From Sinomonas terrae (GTDB taxonomy: Bacteria > Actinomycetota > Actinomycetes > Actinomycetales > Micrococcaceae): 64,000 nucleotides of DNA. Below, piece after piece: positions 41,780-52,539 of this stretch. Under the pieces are notes generated by a model. That model made no database searches. It saw only the letters and a program-made list of their open reading frames with translations, and was not told where the DNA came from. The stretch's first letter is position 1. Each line of letters begins with the position of its first letter. The position numbers and the translations under genes are program-made. Where the stretch lies: assembly GCF_022539255.1 (NCBI RefSeq), contig NZ_JAKZBV010000001.1, forward strand, positions 2,852,001 through 2,916,000. Direction: 5' to 3'.

Positions 41780-42615
41780 CAGGAGGCCTCCCCTCTCGAC
41801 TGGCCGGCTCTCGACTGGCCGCCGCCCGTCGCGTCGGCTCTCGACTGGCCGCCGCCAGTCGCGACCGTCCTCTTCTCGATCCTCTTCTCCCCCAGCGGGC
41901 TGTCGGACGGCACATGCACCACGCGCTGGACGAAGATCCCGGGCGTATGGATCTGCTCGGGGTCGAGTTCCCCCGGTTCAACGAGTTCCTCGACCTCAGC
42001 TATGGTGACCTTCCCCGCCATTGCACAGAGCGGGTTGAAGTTCATAGCAGTCTCGTGGAAGACGAGGTTCCCGTGCCGATCCCCCTTGAGGGCGTGCACG
42101 AGACCGAAGTCGGGGGTCAACGACTCCTCGAGCACGTACTCAGCGCCCTTGAAGGTGCGCACCTCCTTGGGTGAGGATGCCTTCGCGACCTTCCCTTCGG
42201 CGTCGTACTTCTGCGGCAGGCCGCCTTCGGCGACCTGAGTTCCGACCCCGGCGGAGGTGTAGAAGGCGGGGATGCCGGCTCCTCCGGCCCTCAGTTTCTC
42301 CGCCAGGGTCCCCTGCGGTGTGAGGACGACCTCGAGCTCACCCGCGAGGAACTGCCTCGCGAACTCCTTGTTCTCGCCCACGTACGAGCTCACGGTGCGC
42401 CGTATCCGGCCAGAAGAGAGGAGGACGCCGAGACCCCAGTCGTCGACGCCGCAGTTGTTGCTGATCGTCTCGAGGTCCTTTGTGCCCTGCCGGAACAACG
42501 CGTCGATGAGGCCGACGGGGATTCCGCACAGCCCGAAGCCGCCGACTGCGAGCGAAGCCCCGTCGGGGACGTCCGCTACAGCCTCCTCGACCGTGGCCAC
42601 CACTTTGTCGATCAC
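41779..42615 (-). CDS. scoA: 3-oxoacid CoA-transferase subunit A
   Basis: 278 residues. GGFGLCGIPVGLIDAL (CoA-binding glycine loop), NNCGVDDWGLGVLL and FYTSAGVGTQVAEGG identify the subunit. The last 25 residues form a low-complexity tail (ATGGGQSRADATGGGQSRAGQSR) caused by a duplicated DNA segment of about 30 bp near 41800-41870. This tail is not part of the usual family and is probably harmless. It follows the acyl-CoA dehydrogenase gene after 49 nt and starts the CoA-transferase pair. Confidence 0.93.
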   Translation of the reverse strand: MIDKVVATVEEAVADVPDGASLAVGGFGLCGIPVGLIDALFRQGTKDLETISNNCGVDDWGLGVLLSSGRIRRTVSSYVGENKEFARQFLAGELEVVLTPQGTLAEKLRAGGAGIPAFYTSAGVGTQVAEGGLPQKYDAEGKVAKASSPKEVRTFKGAEYVLEESLTPDFGLVHALKGDRHGNLVFHETAMNFNPLCAMAGKVTIAEVEELVEPGELDPEQIHTPGIFVQRVVHVPSDSPLGEKRIEKRTVATGGGQSRADATGGGQSRAGQSRGEAS

Positions 42616-42664
42616 AGACCCTCCTTCAGAATCTGGCTTCTAGGTGTACGCCTTGGCACCCAAG

Positions 42665-43840
42665 TTACAGCCCCAGCTCCCGTGCAATCAGCATGAGCTG
42701 CACCTCGGTTGTCCCCTCCCCCACTTCGAGGATCTTCGAATCCCGGTAGTGGCGCGCCACGGTGAATTCGTTGATGAAGCCATAACCGCCGAATACCTGA
42801 GTCGCGTCGCGCGCATTGTCCATCGCGGCCTCTCCGGCCACCATCTTCGCAATCGCCGCCTCGGTTTTGAATGGCTTGCCCGCGAGCATTCGGGCAGCAG
42901 CGTCGTAATAGGCGAGCCGAGCTGTATGCGCACGCGCCTTCATGCGGGCGATCTTGAATTGGATCGCCTGATATTTGCCGATAGCCGTCCCGAAGGCGTT
43001 CCGCTCCTTCGCGTACTTGACCGAGAGGTCCACGCAGCCTTGGGCCGCGCCGGTCGCGAGAGCGGCGATGGCGATGCGGCCCTCGTCGAGGATCGAGAGA
43101 AAGTTGGCGTACCCGCGGCCGCGCGCGCCGAGCAGGTTCTCCTCCGGCACCCGAGCGTCCTTGAAGGAGAGCGGGTGGGTGTCCGAGGCGTTCCATCCGA
43201 CCTTGTTATAGGGCCTTTCGGGGCGAAACCCGGGAGTTCCCGAGGGAACGATGATCGTAGAGATCTCCTTGCGGGTGGTCCCATCGTCCCGCTGCTCGGT
43301 GCCGGTCACCGCGGTCACGGTGACGAACTTGGTGATGTCCGTCCCGGAGTTCGTGATGAACTCCTTCGCGCCGTTGATCACCCATTCGCGGCCGTCTGCC
43401 CCGTCCTCGAGACGCGCGGACGTCTTCGTCCCCCCGGCGTCCGAGCCGGCTTCGGGCTCAGTGAGCCCGAACCCGGCAAGCGCGCGCCCCGCGGCGAGTT
43501 CCGGCAGCCAAGTCTCCTTCTGCTTCTTGGTCCCGAACCGGTAGACGGGCATCGCGCCGAGCGAGACTCCCGCCTCGAGCGTGATCGCGACCGACTGGTC
43601 CACTCGCCCGAGTTGCTCGAGAGCGAGGGCGAGCGCGAAGTAGTCGCCGCCCATGCCGCCGTACTCCTCGGGAAACGGAAGGCCGAAGAGACCGAGCTCA
43701 CCCATCTGGGCCACGATCTCGTAGGGGAAGCTGTGTTCCTCGTCGTGTCGCTGGGACACAGGCGCAACGACCTCGTCCGCGAACTCGCGGACGGTATCGC
43801 TGAGTTCCCGGTATTCGTCGTCGAGTTGGAAGTCGACCAT
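42665..43840 (-). CDS. Acyl-CoA dehydrogenase (FadE19/isovaleryl-type)
   Basis: 391 residues of the flavin acyl-CoA dehydrogenase family. FAD-site motifs GFGLTEPEAGSDAGGT and WVINGAKEFITNSG are intact, and the C-terminal GYGFINEFTVARHYRD and EVGEGTTEVQ have the glutamate in the medium-chain catalytic position. By neighbourhood it oxidises isovaleryl-CoA or other branched acyl-CoA from keto-acid dehydrogenase. It lies 10 nt after the biotin carboxylase-subunit gene. M. tuberculosis Rv2500c (FadE19) occupies the same place. Confidence 0.93.
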   Translation of the reverse strand: MVDFQLDDEYRELSDTVREFADEVVAPVSQRHDEEHSFPYEIVAQMGELGLFGLPFPEEYGGMGGDYFALALALEQLGRVDQSVAITLEAGVSLGAMPVYRFGTKKQKETWLPELAAGRALAGFGLTEPEAGSDAGGTKTSARLEDGADGREWVINGAKEFITNSGTDITKFVTVTAVTGTEQRDDGTTRKEISTIIVPSGTPGFRPERPYNKVGWNASDTHPLSFKDARVPEENLLGARGRGYANFLSILDEGRIAIAALATGAAQGCVDLSVKYAKERNAFGTAIGKYQAIQFKIARMKARAHTARLAYYDAAARMLAGKPFKTEAAIAKMVAGEAAMDNARDATQVFGGYGFINEFTVARHYRDSKILEVGEGTTEVQLMLIARELGL

Positions 43841-43850
43841 GAGCAGCTCC

Positions 43851-45953
<2,103 letters not shown>

Positions 45954-45956
45954 GCC

Positions 45957-47552
45957 TCACATCCTGAAGACGCCGAATGAGGTGTCCGGCAGCGGCGCTT
46001 GGGCGACGACGTCGAGCGCCATGCCGAGCACTCGCCGCGTATCGGCGGGGTCGATGATGCCGTCGTCCCAGAGACGGGCCGTTGAATAGTAGGGGCTCCC
46101 CTGAGTCTCGTACTGCGCCTTGATGGGTGCCTTGAATGCCTCCTCCTCGGCGGCGGACCACTCCTCGAGCTGCTCGCGCTTCACAGTGGCCAGAACGCTT
46201 GCCGCCTGATTGCCGCCCATCACGGAGATGCGGCTCGCGGGCCACATCCAGAGGAAGCGCGGCGAATACGCGCGGCCGCACATGGAGTAGTTGCCGGCAC
46301 CGAACGAGCCGCCGATCACCACGGTGAGCTTGGGCACCCGCGTCGTGGCGACGGCGGTGACCATCTTCGCGCCGTGCTTGGCGATGCCGCCGTGTTCGTA
46401 GTCGCGGCCCACCATGAAGCCCGAGATGTTCTGCAGGAAGAGGAGCGGGGTCGCGCGCTGGTCGCAGAGTTCGATGAAGTGTGCGCCCTTCACCGCCGAT
46501 TCGGAGAAGAGGACTCCATTGTTCGCGACGATCCCTACCGGATGACCGTGGATCCGTGCGAAGCCGGTGACGAGCGTCTGCCCGTAGTCCTTCTTGAACT
46601 CGTGGAATTCACTCCCGTCGACGAGCCGGGCGATCACCTCGCGCACGTCGTAGCGTGCATTGACGTCGGTGGGCACACAGCCGTAGATCTGGTCCGGGTC
46701 GGCTTTGGGTTCGACGGCGGCGAGGACTTCCCAAGGCGGGGACGACGGCGGTGGGAGCGTCGCGATGATGCCGCGGACGATTTCGAGGGCATGCTCGTCG
46801 TTCTCTGCAAGGTGGTCTGCGACGCCGGAGATCTTGGCGTGGACGTCGCCACCCCCCAGTTCCTCGGCGGAGACAATCTCCCCGATGGCGGCTTTGACGA
46901 GCGGGGGGCCGCCAAGGAAGATCGTCCCCTGGTTGCGCACAATGACGGTCTCGTCGCTCATCGCGGGCACGTAAGCCCCACCCGCGGTGCACGAGCCCAG
47001 AACGGCGGCGATCTGCGGGATCTTCGCGGCTGACATTCGGGCCTGGTTGTAGAAGATGCGCCCGAAGTGTTCACGGTCCGGGAAGACCTCGTCCTGCCGC
47101 GGCAGGAACGCGCCCCCTGAGTCGACCAGATAGACGCAAGGGAGGCGGTTCTCGAGGGCGATCTCCTGCGCTCGCAAGTGCTTCTTCACCGTCAGGGGGT
47201 AATAAGTGCCGCCCTTGACTGTCGCGTCGTTCGAGATCACGAGCACTTGACGTCCGTGGACAAGTCCGATCCCGGCGATGACTCCGGCGCCAGGACTCTC
47301 GTCCCCGTACATCCCGTTCGCAGCGAGCGGAGCGATCTCGAGGAACGGCGATCCCTCGTCCAGGAGGACATCGATGCGCTCGCGCGGGAGCAGCTTCCCG
47401 CGAGCGATGTGCCGCTCTCGGGAGCGAGGCGGGCCGCCAAGCGCCGTCGCCGCGAGACGGTCCGCGAGCTCGGCGGCCAACGCCCGCTGCGCGGCGTCGT
47501 TCTCGGCGAACTCAACACTCGAGGGGTCGATCCGGCTGAGTAGGGTCTCCAT
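45957..47552 (-). CDS. Acyl-CoA carboxylase carboxyltransferase beta subunit (methylcrotonyl-CoA type)
   Basis: 531 residues. Crotonase-fold carboxyltransferase halves are recognised from RERIDVLLDEGSPFLEIAPLAA, LGSCTAGGAYVPAMSDETVIVRNQGTIFLGGPPLVKAA, and ISGFMVGRDYEHGGIAKHGAKMV. This matches the methylcrotonyl-CoA carboxylase beta type more than propionyl-CoA types. It is the first gene of the leucine operon and is transcribed divergently from a TetR gene across a 120-bp spacer holding two operator-like repeats. Positional homologue: Rv2502c (AccD1). Confidence 0.94.
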   Translation of the reverse strand: METLLSRIDPSSVEFAENDAAQRALAAELADRLAATALGGPPRSRERHIARGKLLPRERIDVLLDEGSPFLEIAPLAANGMYGDESPGAGVIAGIGLVHGRQVLVISNDATVKGGTYYPLTVKKHLRAQEIALENRLPCVYLVDSGGAFLPRQDEVFPDREHFGRIFYNQARMSAAKIPQIAAVLGSCTAGGAYVPAMSDETVIVRNQGTIFLGGPPLVKAAIGEIVSAEELGGGDVHAKISGVADHLAENDEHALEIVRGIIATLPPPSSPPWEVLAAVEPKADPDQIYGCVPTDVNARYDVREVIARLVDGSEFHEFKKDYGQTLVTGFARIHGHPVGIVANNGVLFSESAVKGAHFIELCDQRATPLLFLQNISGFMVGRDYEHGGIAKHGAKMVTAVATTRVPKLTVVIGGSFGAGNYSMCGRAYSPRFLWMWPASRISVMGGNQAASVLATVKREQLEEWSAAEEEAFKAPIKAQYETQGSPYYSTARLWDDGIIDPADTRRVLGMALDVVAQAPLPDTSFGVFRM

Positions 47553-47601
47553 CGAACCTCCGGCCTCATTCAGCAGCTGGCACGTTTGATCAGCAGGTTT
47601 G

Positions 47602-47644
47602 GTTAGTGACTGTTAACTGAAACCAAGTTAGTCTGGATTAACTG
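47602..47644. promoter_or_regulatory. Two operator-like repeats between the carboxylase operon and tetR
   Basis: GTTAGTGACTGTTAACTG (47602-47619) and GTTAGTCTGGATTAACTG (47627-47644) share GTTAGT-N5-TTAACTG, spaced 25 bp apart. The second is close to palindromic (AGTTA...TAACT). They lie between divergent starts, where the TetR product would be expected to bind. Confidence 0.65.
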
Positions 47645-47672
47645 TGATGTCCACCACCTGTTCGGAGGCCAC

Positions 47673-48344
47673 GTGAACGAGATCGCCAGCCCCCGTAGCG
47701 AGGCAAAGGCCGTCCGGCGCCAGGCGCTTCTCGACGCGGCCGCAGCCTTGTTCGCCGCGCAAGGGTTCGCAGGGGTCTCCCTCGGCGACCTGGGGGCCGC
47801 TGTGGGCGTGAGTGGGCCGGCGATCTACCGACACTTCGCCGGAAAGCAGGCCGTGCTCGGCGCCCTGCTCGTGGGTGTGAGTGAGGAGCTGCTCGCAGGC
47901 GGGCGCCGGGCGGCGGCCGGGGATGCTGGCGGGGATGCTGGCGGGGAGGCTGGCGACGCCGGAAGCTCCCTGCGCGGGCTCGTCGCCTTCCACGTGGATT
48001 TCGCGCTCTCCAAGCCGGACGTCATCCGGGTGCAGGACAGGGACTTCACGAGCCTCTCCCCCGACGATCAGAACGCCGTGCGGTCCCTCCAGCTCGCGTA
48101 CGTCGACGTGTGGGTTCAGACGCTCCGCCGCCTGCACCCCGAAGCCTCGCAGGCTGAGCTGAGGCTCCGGGCGCAGGCGGTGTTCGGGCTCATCAACTCG
48201 ACGCCGCACTCGGTCGGACGCACTCGGCGCGACGGGGGAAGGGTCCCCGCCGCGCCCGCGCGTCAGCTTCTCGAGTCGATGGCGTTGGCAGCGCTCACCG
48301 CAGGTTCATCGCCAGGAAAGGACCGCCTCACACCATCGTCATGA
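47673..48344 (+). CDS. TetR-family regulator of the leucine-catabolic operon
   Basis: 223 residues starting at GTG 47673 with GGAGG six bases upstream. The helix-turn-helix ALLDAAAALFAAQGFAGVSLGDLGAAVGVSGPAIYRHFAGKQAVL is unmistakable. A Gly/Asp/Ala linker (AGDAGGDAGGEAGDAGSS) separates it from the C-terminal effector domain. M. tuberculosis Rv2506, which represses the equivalent cluster, occupies the same relative place. Its 3' end overlaps the convergent bkdC 3' end by 17 bp. An acyl-CoA effector is likely but unproven. Confidence 0.92.
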   Translation: MNEIASPRSEAKAVRRQALLDAAAALFAAQGFAGVSLGDLGAAVGVSGPAIYRHFAGKQAVLGALLVGVSEELLAGGRRAAAGDAGGDAGGEAGDAGSSLRGLVAFHVDFALSKPDVIRVQDRDFTSLSPDDQNAVRSLQLAYVDVWVQTLRRLHPEASQAELRLRAQAVFGLINSTPHSVGRTRRDGGRVPAAPARQLLESMALAALTAGSSPGKDRLTPSS

Positions 48345-49662
48345 CCATGCCCGGGTCTCCGAGGATCGCCCCGACGTCCGCGAGGAACCGGGACGCCTGC
48401 TCACCGTCGACGATCCGGTGGTCGAACGAGAGGGAGAGCGTGAGCACTTCGCGCAGTGCGATGTCCCCCCGGTACTCCCACGGCATGCGGCGTACCTGAC
48501 CCATCGCCAGGATGGCGGCCTCGCCCGGATTGAGGATCGGTGTTCCAGCGTCCACGCCAAAGACGCCGATGTTCGTGATCGTGATCGTTCCCCCGGTGAG
48601 GTCGCTGGGTGCGATCCGCCCTTCGCGGGCAGCGTCGACGACGCCTGCGATCGCGGCGGCGAGTTCGCGCAGGCCGAGCACCTCGGCATCCTTGACGTTC
48701 GGCACGAGGAGTCCCCGCGGCGTCGCGGCCGCGAAACCAAGGTTCACGTAGTGATATTGGACGATCTCCTGGGCCTTCTCGTCCCACCTGGCATTGAGGG
48801 ACGGGTGCCGGCGCAGCGCGACGAGGACGGCCTTGGCGGCGAGCGTCATGGGGGTGAGCCTCACGTCGGCGAACGCCTTCGACGCCTTGAGCTTGGCCAA
48901 GAGCTCCATCGTCGGCGTGACGTCGACGGTGAGGAACTCGCTCGCGTGCGGGGCCGTGAAAGCGCTCGCCACCATCGCCGCAGCGGTCTGCTTCCGTACG
49001 CCTTGGACAGGGATGCGCGTTTCGCGGTCGCCAGCTTCGGGCGACGGCGGCGTTCCCACCTCGGCGAGGACATCGTCGCGAGTCACCAGCCCCTTCGGCC
49101 CGCTGCCGTGGACGACGGCGAGATCCACGCCGAGGTCCTTGGCGAGCTTCCGCACAGGTGGGGTCGAGCGAGGGCGCTCCGCGGGCGGTGCGGTGGCTGG
49201 CTCAGCGGCTGGCACGGTTGTTGCATGCACAGCGGCCGGCTCGGTTGCTGCATTCACGGCGGCCGGCTCGGTTGCTGCATGCATAGCGGCTGGCGCAGCC
49301 GTCGCCCAGCTTCTCGCCTTCCGAGCTGGGCGACCGGCTGCTTCAGGCATCGCGCCGTATCCGACGAGGTTCGGCTCTCGCTTCGCGGAGGCGCCGGCCG
49401 CCACCTCGAACTCTGCGATCGGCGCCCCGACGGCGACGACCTGGCCCGGCTCGGCGAGCAGCGCAGTGACCCTGCCCGTGAATGGACTCGGGAGCTCGAC
49501 GACGGCCTTGGCCGTCTCCACCTCGCCGATCACCTGGTTGAGCTGGACGGTGTCGCCGACTCCGACGCGCCACGACACGATCTCGGACTCCGTCAGCCCT
49601 TCGCCGAGGTCCGGCAGTCGGAACTGGCGCGTCTGGGTGGGAGCATCTGCTGTAGCAGTCAT
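48328..49662 (-). CDS. bkdC: Branched-chain alpha-keto acid dehydrogenase E2 (dihydrolipoyl acyltransferase)
   Basis: 444 residues. The lipoyl domain (about 12-90) carries its lysine in GEVETAKAVVELP. A linker of Ala/Pro/Thr repeats (AAVNAATEPAAVHATT, from a tandem 30-bp DNA repeat near 49213-49290) follows. The peripheral-subunit binding domain is at STPPVRKLAKDLGVDLAVVHGSGPKGLVTRDDV and the catalytic core ends DHRIVDGEQASRFL with the HxxxDG active site. It transfers acyl groups from E1 to CoA. The start overlaps the E1-beta stop by 4 nt. Confidence 0.95.
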   Translation of the reverse strand: MTATADAPTQTRQFRLPDLGEGLTESEIVSWRVGVGDTVQLNQVIGEVETAKAVVELPSPFTGRVTALLAEPGQVVAVGAPIAEFEVAAGASAKREPNLVGYGAMPEAAGRPARKARSWATAAPAAMHAATEPAAVNAATEPAAVHATTVPAAEPATAPPAERPRSTPPVRKLAKDLGVDLAVVHGSGPKGLVTRDDVLAEVGTPPSPEAGDRETRIPVQGVRKQTAAAMVASAFTAPHASEFLTVDVTPTMELLAKLKASKAFADVRLTPMTLAAKAVLVALRRHPSLNARWDEKAQEIVQYHYVNLGFAAATPRGLLVPNVKDAEVLGLRELAAAIAGVVDAAREGRIAPSDLTGGTITITNIGVFGVDAGTPILNPGEAAILAMGQVRRMPWEYRGDIALREVLTLSLSFDHRIVDGEQASRFLADVGAILGDPGMVMTMV

Positions 49663-50684
49663 TCGCCGTCCTCAATTCCGCTGAGGGAGTTCGGCCGCCC
49701 CATCGCCCGGTCGACGCCGTCAAGAATCCTGTCGAGGTCGGGCAGGTGGTAGAACTCGAGCTTCGAGTGGGGGTACGGGACGTCGAATCCTGTGACGCGC
49801 ACGGGAGCATGTTCGAGGAAGTAGAAGCAGCGCTCCGTGATGCTCGCCGCGATCTCCGCGCCGAGCCCGGCCGTCTGCGAGGCCTCGTGGGCGATGACGA
49901 GACGCCCTGTCTTCCTAACTGACGCCTCGATCGTTCCGAAGTCGATCGGCGAGAGGGAACGGAGGTCGATGGCCTCGACGGAGATTCCTTCGTCCGAGGC
50001 AGCCGTCGCCGCGTCCAGGCAGGTCTTGGCGAGAGGTCCATAGCCGACGAGCGTCACGTCCGTGCCCTCGGTGAGCACGCGCGCCGCGTCCATGGCAAGG
50101 CCGCCGGGCCCCTCGAGGCCGACGGTCTCGTCAACTTCGCCTCTGTCGTGATAGCGCCGCTTCGGCTCGAAGAAGACCACTGGGTCGTCGCACGCAATGG
50201 CCTGCTGGATCATCGAGTAGGCGTCCTGCGGATTGGAGACCGCGACGACACGGAGCCCGGCCGTGTGCACGAAATAGGCCTCGGGAGACTCGGAGTGGTG
50301 CTCGGGCGAGCCGATTCCCCCGCCGAAGGGGATCCGGATCGTCAACGGAACTTTGATCCGGCCGAGACTGCGGAAATGGAGCTTGGCCACCTGGGAGACG
50401 ATCTGGTCGAAGGCCGGGTAGACGAAGCCGTCGAACTGGATCTCGACCACCGGCCGGTAGCCTCGGTAGGCCATGCCGATCGCGGTGCCCATGATCCCCG
50501 ACTCCGCGAGCGGGGTGTCGATGACGCGGTGGGCTCCGAAGTCCTTCTGGAGCCCGTCTGTGATGCGGAAGACACCGCCCAGCTTGCCGATGTCCTCGCC
50601 CATGAGGACGACCTTGCTGTCACGCTCCATGGACTGGCGGAGGCCCGCGTTGAGCGCCTTCGCTAACGTCATCTCGGACATCAT
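49659..50684 (-). CDS. bkdB: Branched-chain alpha-keto acid dehydrogenase E1 beta subunit
   Basis: 341 residues. VVLMGEDIGKLGGVFRITDGL, FGAHRVIDTPLAESGIMGTAIGMAYRGYRPVVEIQF and KLHFRSLGRIKVPLTIRIPFGGGIGSPEHHSES are diagnostic of transketolase-like E1 beta chains. It pairs with the E1 alpha product to decarboxylate branched-chain 2-keto acids using thiamine diphosphate. The start overlaps the bkdA stop (ATGA), and the end overlaps bkdC, so all three are translated in series. Confidence 0.95.
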   Translation of the reverse strand: MMSEMTLAKALNAGLRQSMERDSKVVLMGEDIGKLGGVFRITDGLQKDFGAHRVIDTPLAESGIMGTAIGMAYRGYRPVVEIQFDGFVYPAFDQIVSQVAKLHFRSLGRIKVPLTIRIPFGGGIGSPEHHSESPEAYFVHTAGLRVVAVSNPQDAYSMIQQAIACDDPVVFFEPKRRYHDRGEVDETVGLEGPGGLAMDAARVLTEGTDVTLVGYGPLAKTCLDAATAASDEGISVEAIDLRSLSPIDFGTIEASVRKTGRLVIAHEASQTAGLGAEIAASITERCFYFLEHAPVRVTGFDVPYPHSKLEFYHLPDLDRILDGVDRAMGRPNSLSGIEDGE

Positions 50685-51844
50685 CGTCCTCCCTCTGCTG
50701 TCGTAGCCGCCCCTGCCCCGATGCCGCCCTCTATACCCCGGCGATAACGCTCGAAGTGGTCGCGCTGACGCTCGAGCACAGGCTGCGGTCCGGCGTACAC
50801 GTGCTCGAAGAGGGACTCCGGTTCCGGGTCGGGCATATGGATCGTCGCCTCGCGCACGGCTTCAGCGACTGAGTCTGCCTTCTCAGCGGCCCGCGCCCGC
50901 ACGGCGTCGTCGACGACGCCGATGGAGGCCAGGTACGCCTCGAACCGTGCGATGGGGTCCTTCTCCTTCCAATCCTCGAGCTCGTTGGCGTCCCTGTAGC
51001 GGGTGGGATCGTCCGCCGTCGTATGCGGCCCCATACGGTAGGTGACCGCCTCGATGAAGGAGGGGCCGTTCCCCGAGCGCGCTCTTTCGAGGGCCTCACG
51101 GGTCGCCGCGAGGCACGCGAGGACGTCATTGCCGTCGACGCGGACGCTCGAGATGCCGAAACCGGGGGCGCGCCGGGCGATCGGCACGTGGGCCTGGACA
51201 CCGACGGGCTCGGAAATGGCCCACTGGTTGTTCTGGCAGAAGAAGACCACGGGCGCTTGGAAGCTCGCGGCGAACACCATCGACTCGTTGACGTCGCCCT
51301 GGCTCGTGGCGCCGTCGCCGAAGTACGTGACGACGGCGGTCTCGGCGCCGTCGAACAGGACACCCATCGCGTAGCCGACGGCATGGAGGGTCTGGGCCCC
51401 GATCACGACCTGGGAGGGGCCCATGTTCATCGCGAAGGGATCCCACCCGGAGTGCGCATTGCCGCGCCACTGCCTGACCAGGTCGGGGAGCTCGGCGCCG
51501 CGGGCGTAGGCGACGCCGATCTCCCGGTAGCTCGGGAAGATGAAGTCGTCGGGCCCGATCGCGTGGGCGGAGCCGATCTGCGCGGCCTCTTGGCCCACAA
51601 ACGGTGGCCACAGGCCAAGCTGCCCCTGTCTCTGGAGGGCTGTCCCCTCTGCATCGATGCGGCGGGCCACGACCATGTCCTCATAAATGGAGACAAGAAG
51701 TGCCGCGCTGTCGGCGCCTTCGACCCGGCCGTCGACGTCGGCGAGGAAGCGGTCGTAGCGTTCGTGCGGGTGGCGAACGCCGTCAGGTGAGAGTAGCTGA
51801 ATGGGAGACCCGCCATGTCCGGCGGTCATCTGATATGTGGACAC
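50681..51844 (-). CDS. bkdA: Branched-chain alpha-keto acid dehydrogenase E1 alpha subunit
   Basis: 387 residues. YFGDGATSQGDVNESMVFAASFQAPVVFFCQNNQWAISEP contains the GDG-x(~27)-NN thiamine diphosphate motif, and TYRMGPHTTADDPTRYR is the phosphorylation-loop region. It starts at a GTG (51844); an internal ATG five codons on is possible. It is the first gene of bkdABC, read away from the Lrp gene. A promoter with an overlapping CRP-type site lies just upstream. Confidence 0.95.
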   Translation of the reverse strand: MSTYQMTAGHGGSPIQLLSPDGVRHPHERYDRFLADVDGRVEGADSAALLVSIYEDMVVARRIDAEGTALQRQGQLGLWPPFVGQEAAQIGSAHAIGPDDFIFPSYREIGVAYARGAELPDLVRQWRGNAHSGWDPFAMNMGPSQVVIGAQTLHAVGYAMGVLFDGAETAVVTYFGDGATSQGDVNESMVFAASFQAPVVFFCQNNQWAISEPVGVQAHVPIARRAPGFGISSVRVDGNDVLACLAATREALERARSGNGPSFIEAVTYRMGPHTTADDPTRYRDANELEDWKEKDPIARFEAYLASIGVVDDAVRARAAEKADSVAEAVREATIHMPDPEPESLFEHVYAGPQPVLERQRDHFERYRRGIEGGIGAGAATTAEGGR

Positions 51845-51891
51845 CGGTACGCATCCTTTTCGCTCGCGGGAGGCCTGTAGGCCCCGTTATT

Positions 51892-51907
51892 TGTGACCAT
51901 ACTCACA
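51892..51907. promoter_or_regulatory. CRP/GlxR-type site TGTGA-N6-TCACA
   Basis: TGTGACCATACTCACA is an exact match to the TGTGA-N6-TCACA consensus of cAMP-receptor-family regulators. It covers the -10 box of the bkd promoter, so binding should repress bkdABC. Carbon-catabolite control is a plausible consequence. Confidence 0.65.
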
Positions 51908-51924
51908 TCGCACAGGACGTACAA
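51896..51924 (-). promoter_or_regulatory. Promoter of bkdABC
   Basis: On the minus strand TTGTAC (51919-51924) and TATGGT (51896-51901) are separated by exactly 17 bp. Transcription would begin about 45 nt before the bkdA GTG. Confidence 0.55.
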
Positions 51925-51990
51925 CCAATCGCACGGAAATTGAGCACGATGCACTATTCGGGCCTCTGCCCCCGTGCTAATCTGCGCAGC

Positions 51991-52464
51991 ATGCACTCCG
52001 TGGATGCCACCGATGCCCGGATCCTTCGGGCCCTTGCCACGGATCCGCGCCGGACCGTCGTCGCCCTGGCCCAAGAGCTCGGGCTATCCAGGAACACCGT
52101 GCAGGCCAGGCTCGCCCGCCTCGAACAGCACGCGTTCCTTCCGTTCGACCGCCGGATCAATCCGACCTCCCTCGGCTACCCGCTCCTGGCGTTCATCACG
52201 GTCCATGTCCAACAGCGGCGGCTCGCTGACATCACGGAGGAGATCGCCCGCATTCCCGAAGTCTTGGAAGGCCACGGACTCACGGGCACGGCCGACCTCC
52301 TCTTGCGCGTCGTCGCCGTCGATGCCGAAGACCTCTTCCGCATCCACGGCAAAATCCTCGCCATTGAGGGCGTGGACCGCACCGACACTGCACTGGCAAT
52401 GGGAGAACTCATCCCGTTCCGCATGGATCCATTGCTCGAAAGGGGTCCCCGTACGGCCAACTGA
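51991..52464 (+). CDS. Lrp/AsnC-family regulator
   Basis: 157 residues. An N-terminal HTH (DATDARILRALATDPRRTVVALAQELGLSRNTVQARLARLEQHAFL) and a C-terminal RAM-type domain (LAFITVHVQQRRLADITEEIARIPEV; TGTADLLLRVVAVDAEDLFRI) are present. It is divergent from bkdABC, like bkdR in Pseudomonas, where an Lrp protein activates bkd genes. A TGCTAAT motif ends about 8 bp before the ATG, so the transcript may be leaderless. Amino-acid sensing is inferred. Confidence 0.92.
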   Translation: MHSVDATDARILRALATDPRRTVVALAQELGLSRNTVQARLARLEQHAFLPFDRRINPTSLGYPLLAFITVHVQQRRLADITEEIARIPEVLEGHGLTGTADLLLRVVAVDAEDLFRIHGKILAIEGVDRTDTALAMGELIPFRMDPLLERGPRTAN

Positions 52465-52539
52465 CGGAGAGCTCTCGCCCAAGCGACACAATTTGTCACA
52501 GAATTGGCTCAGCCACATCGCTTACGGGGAAGGCCGCCG

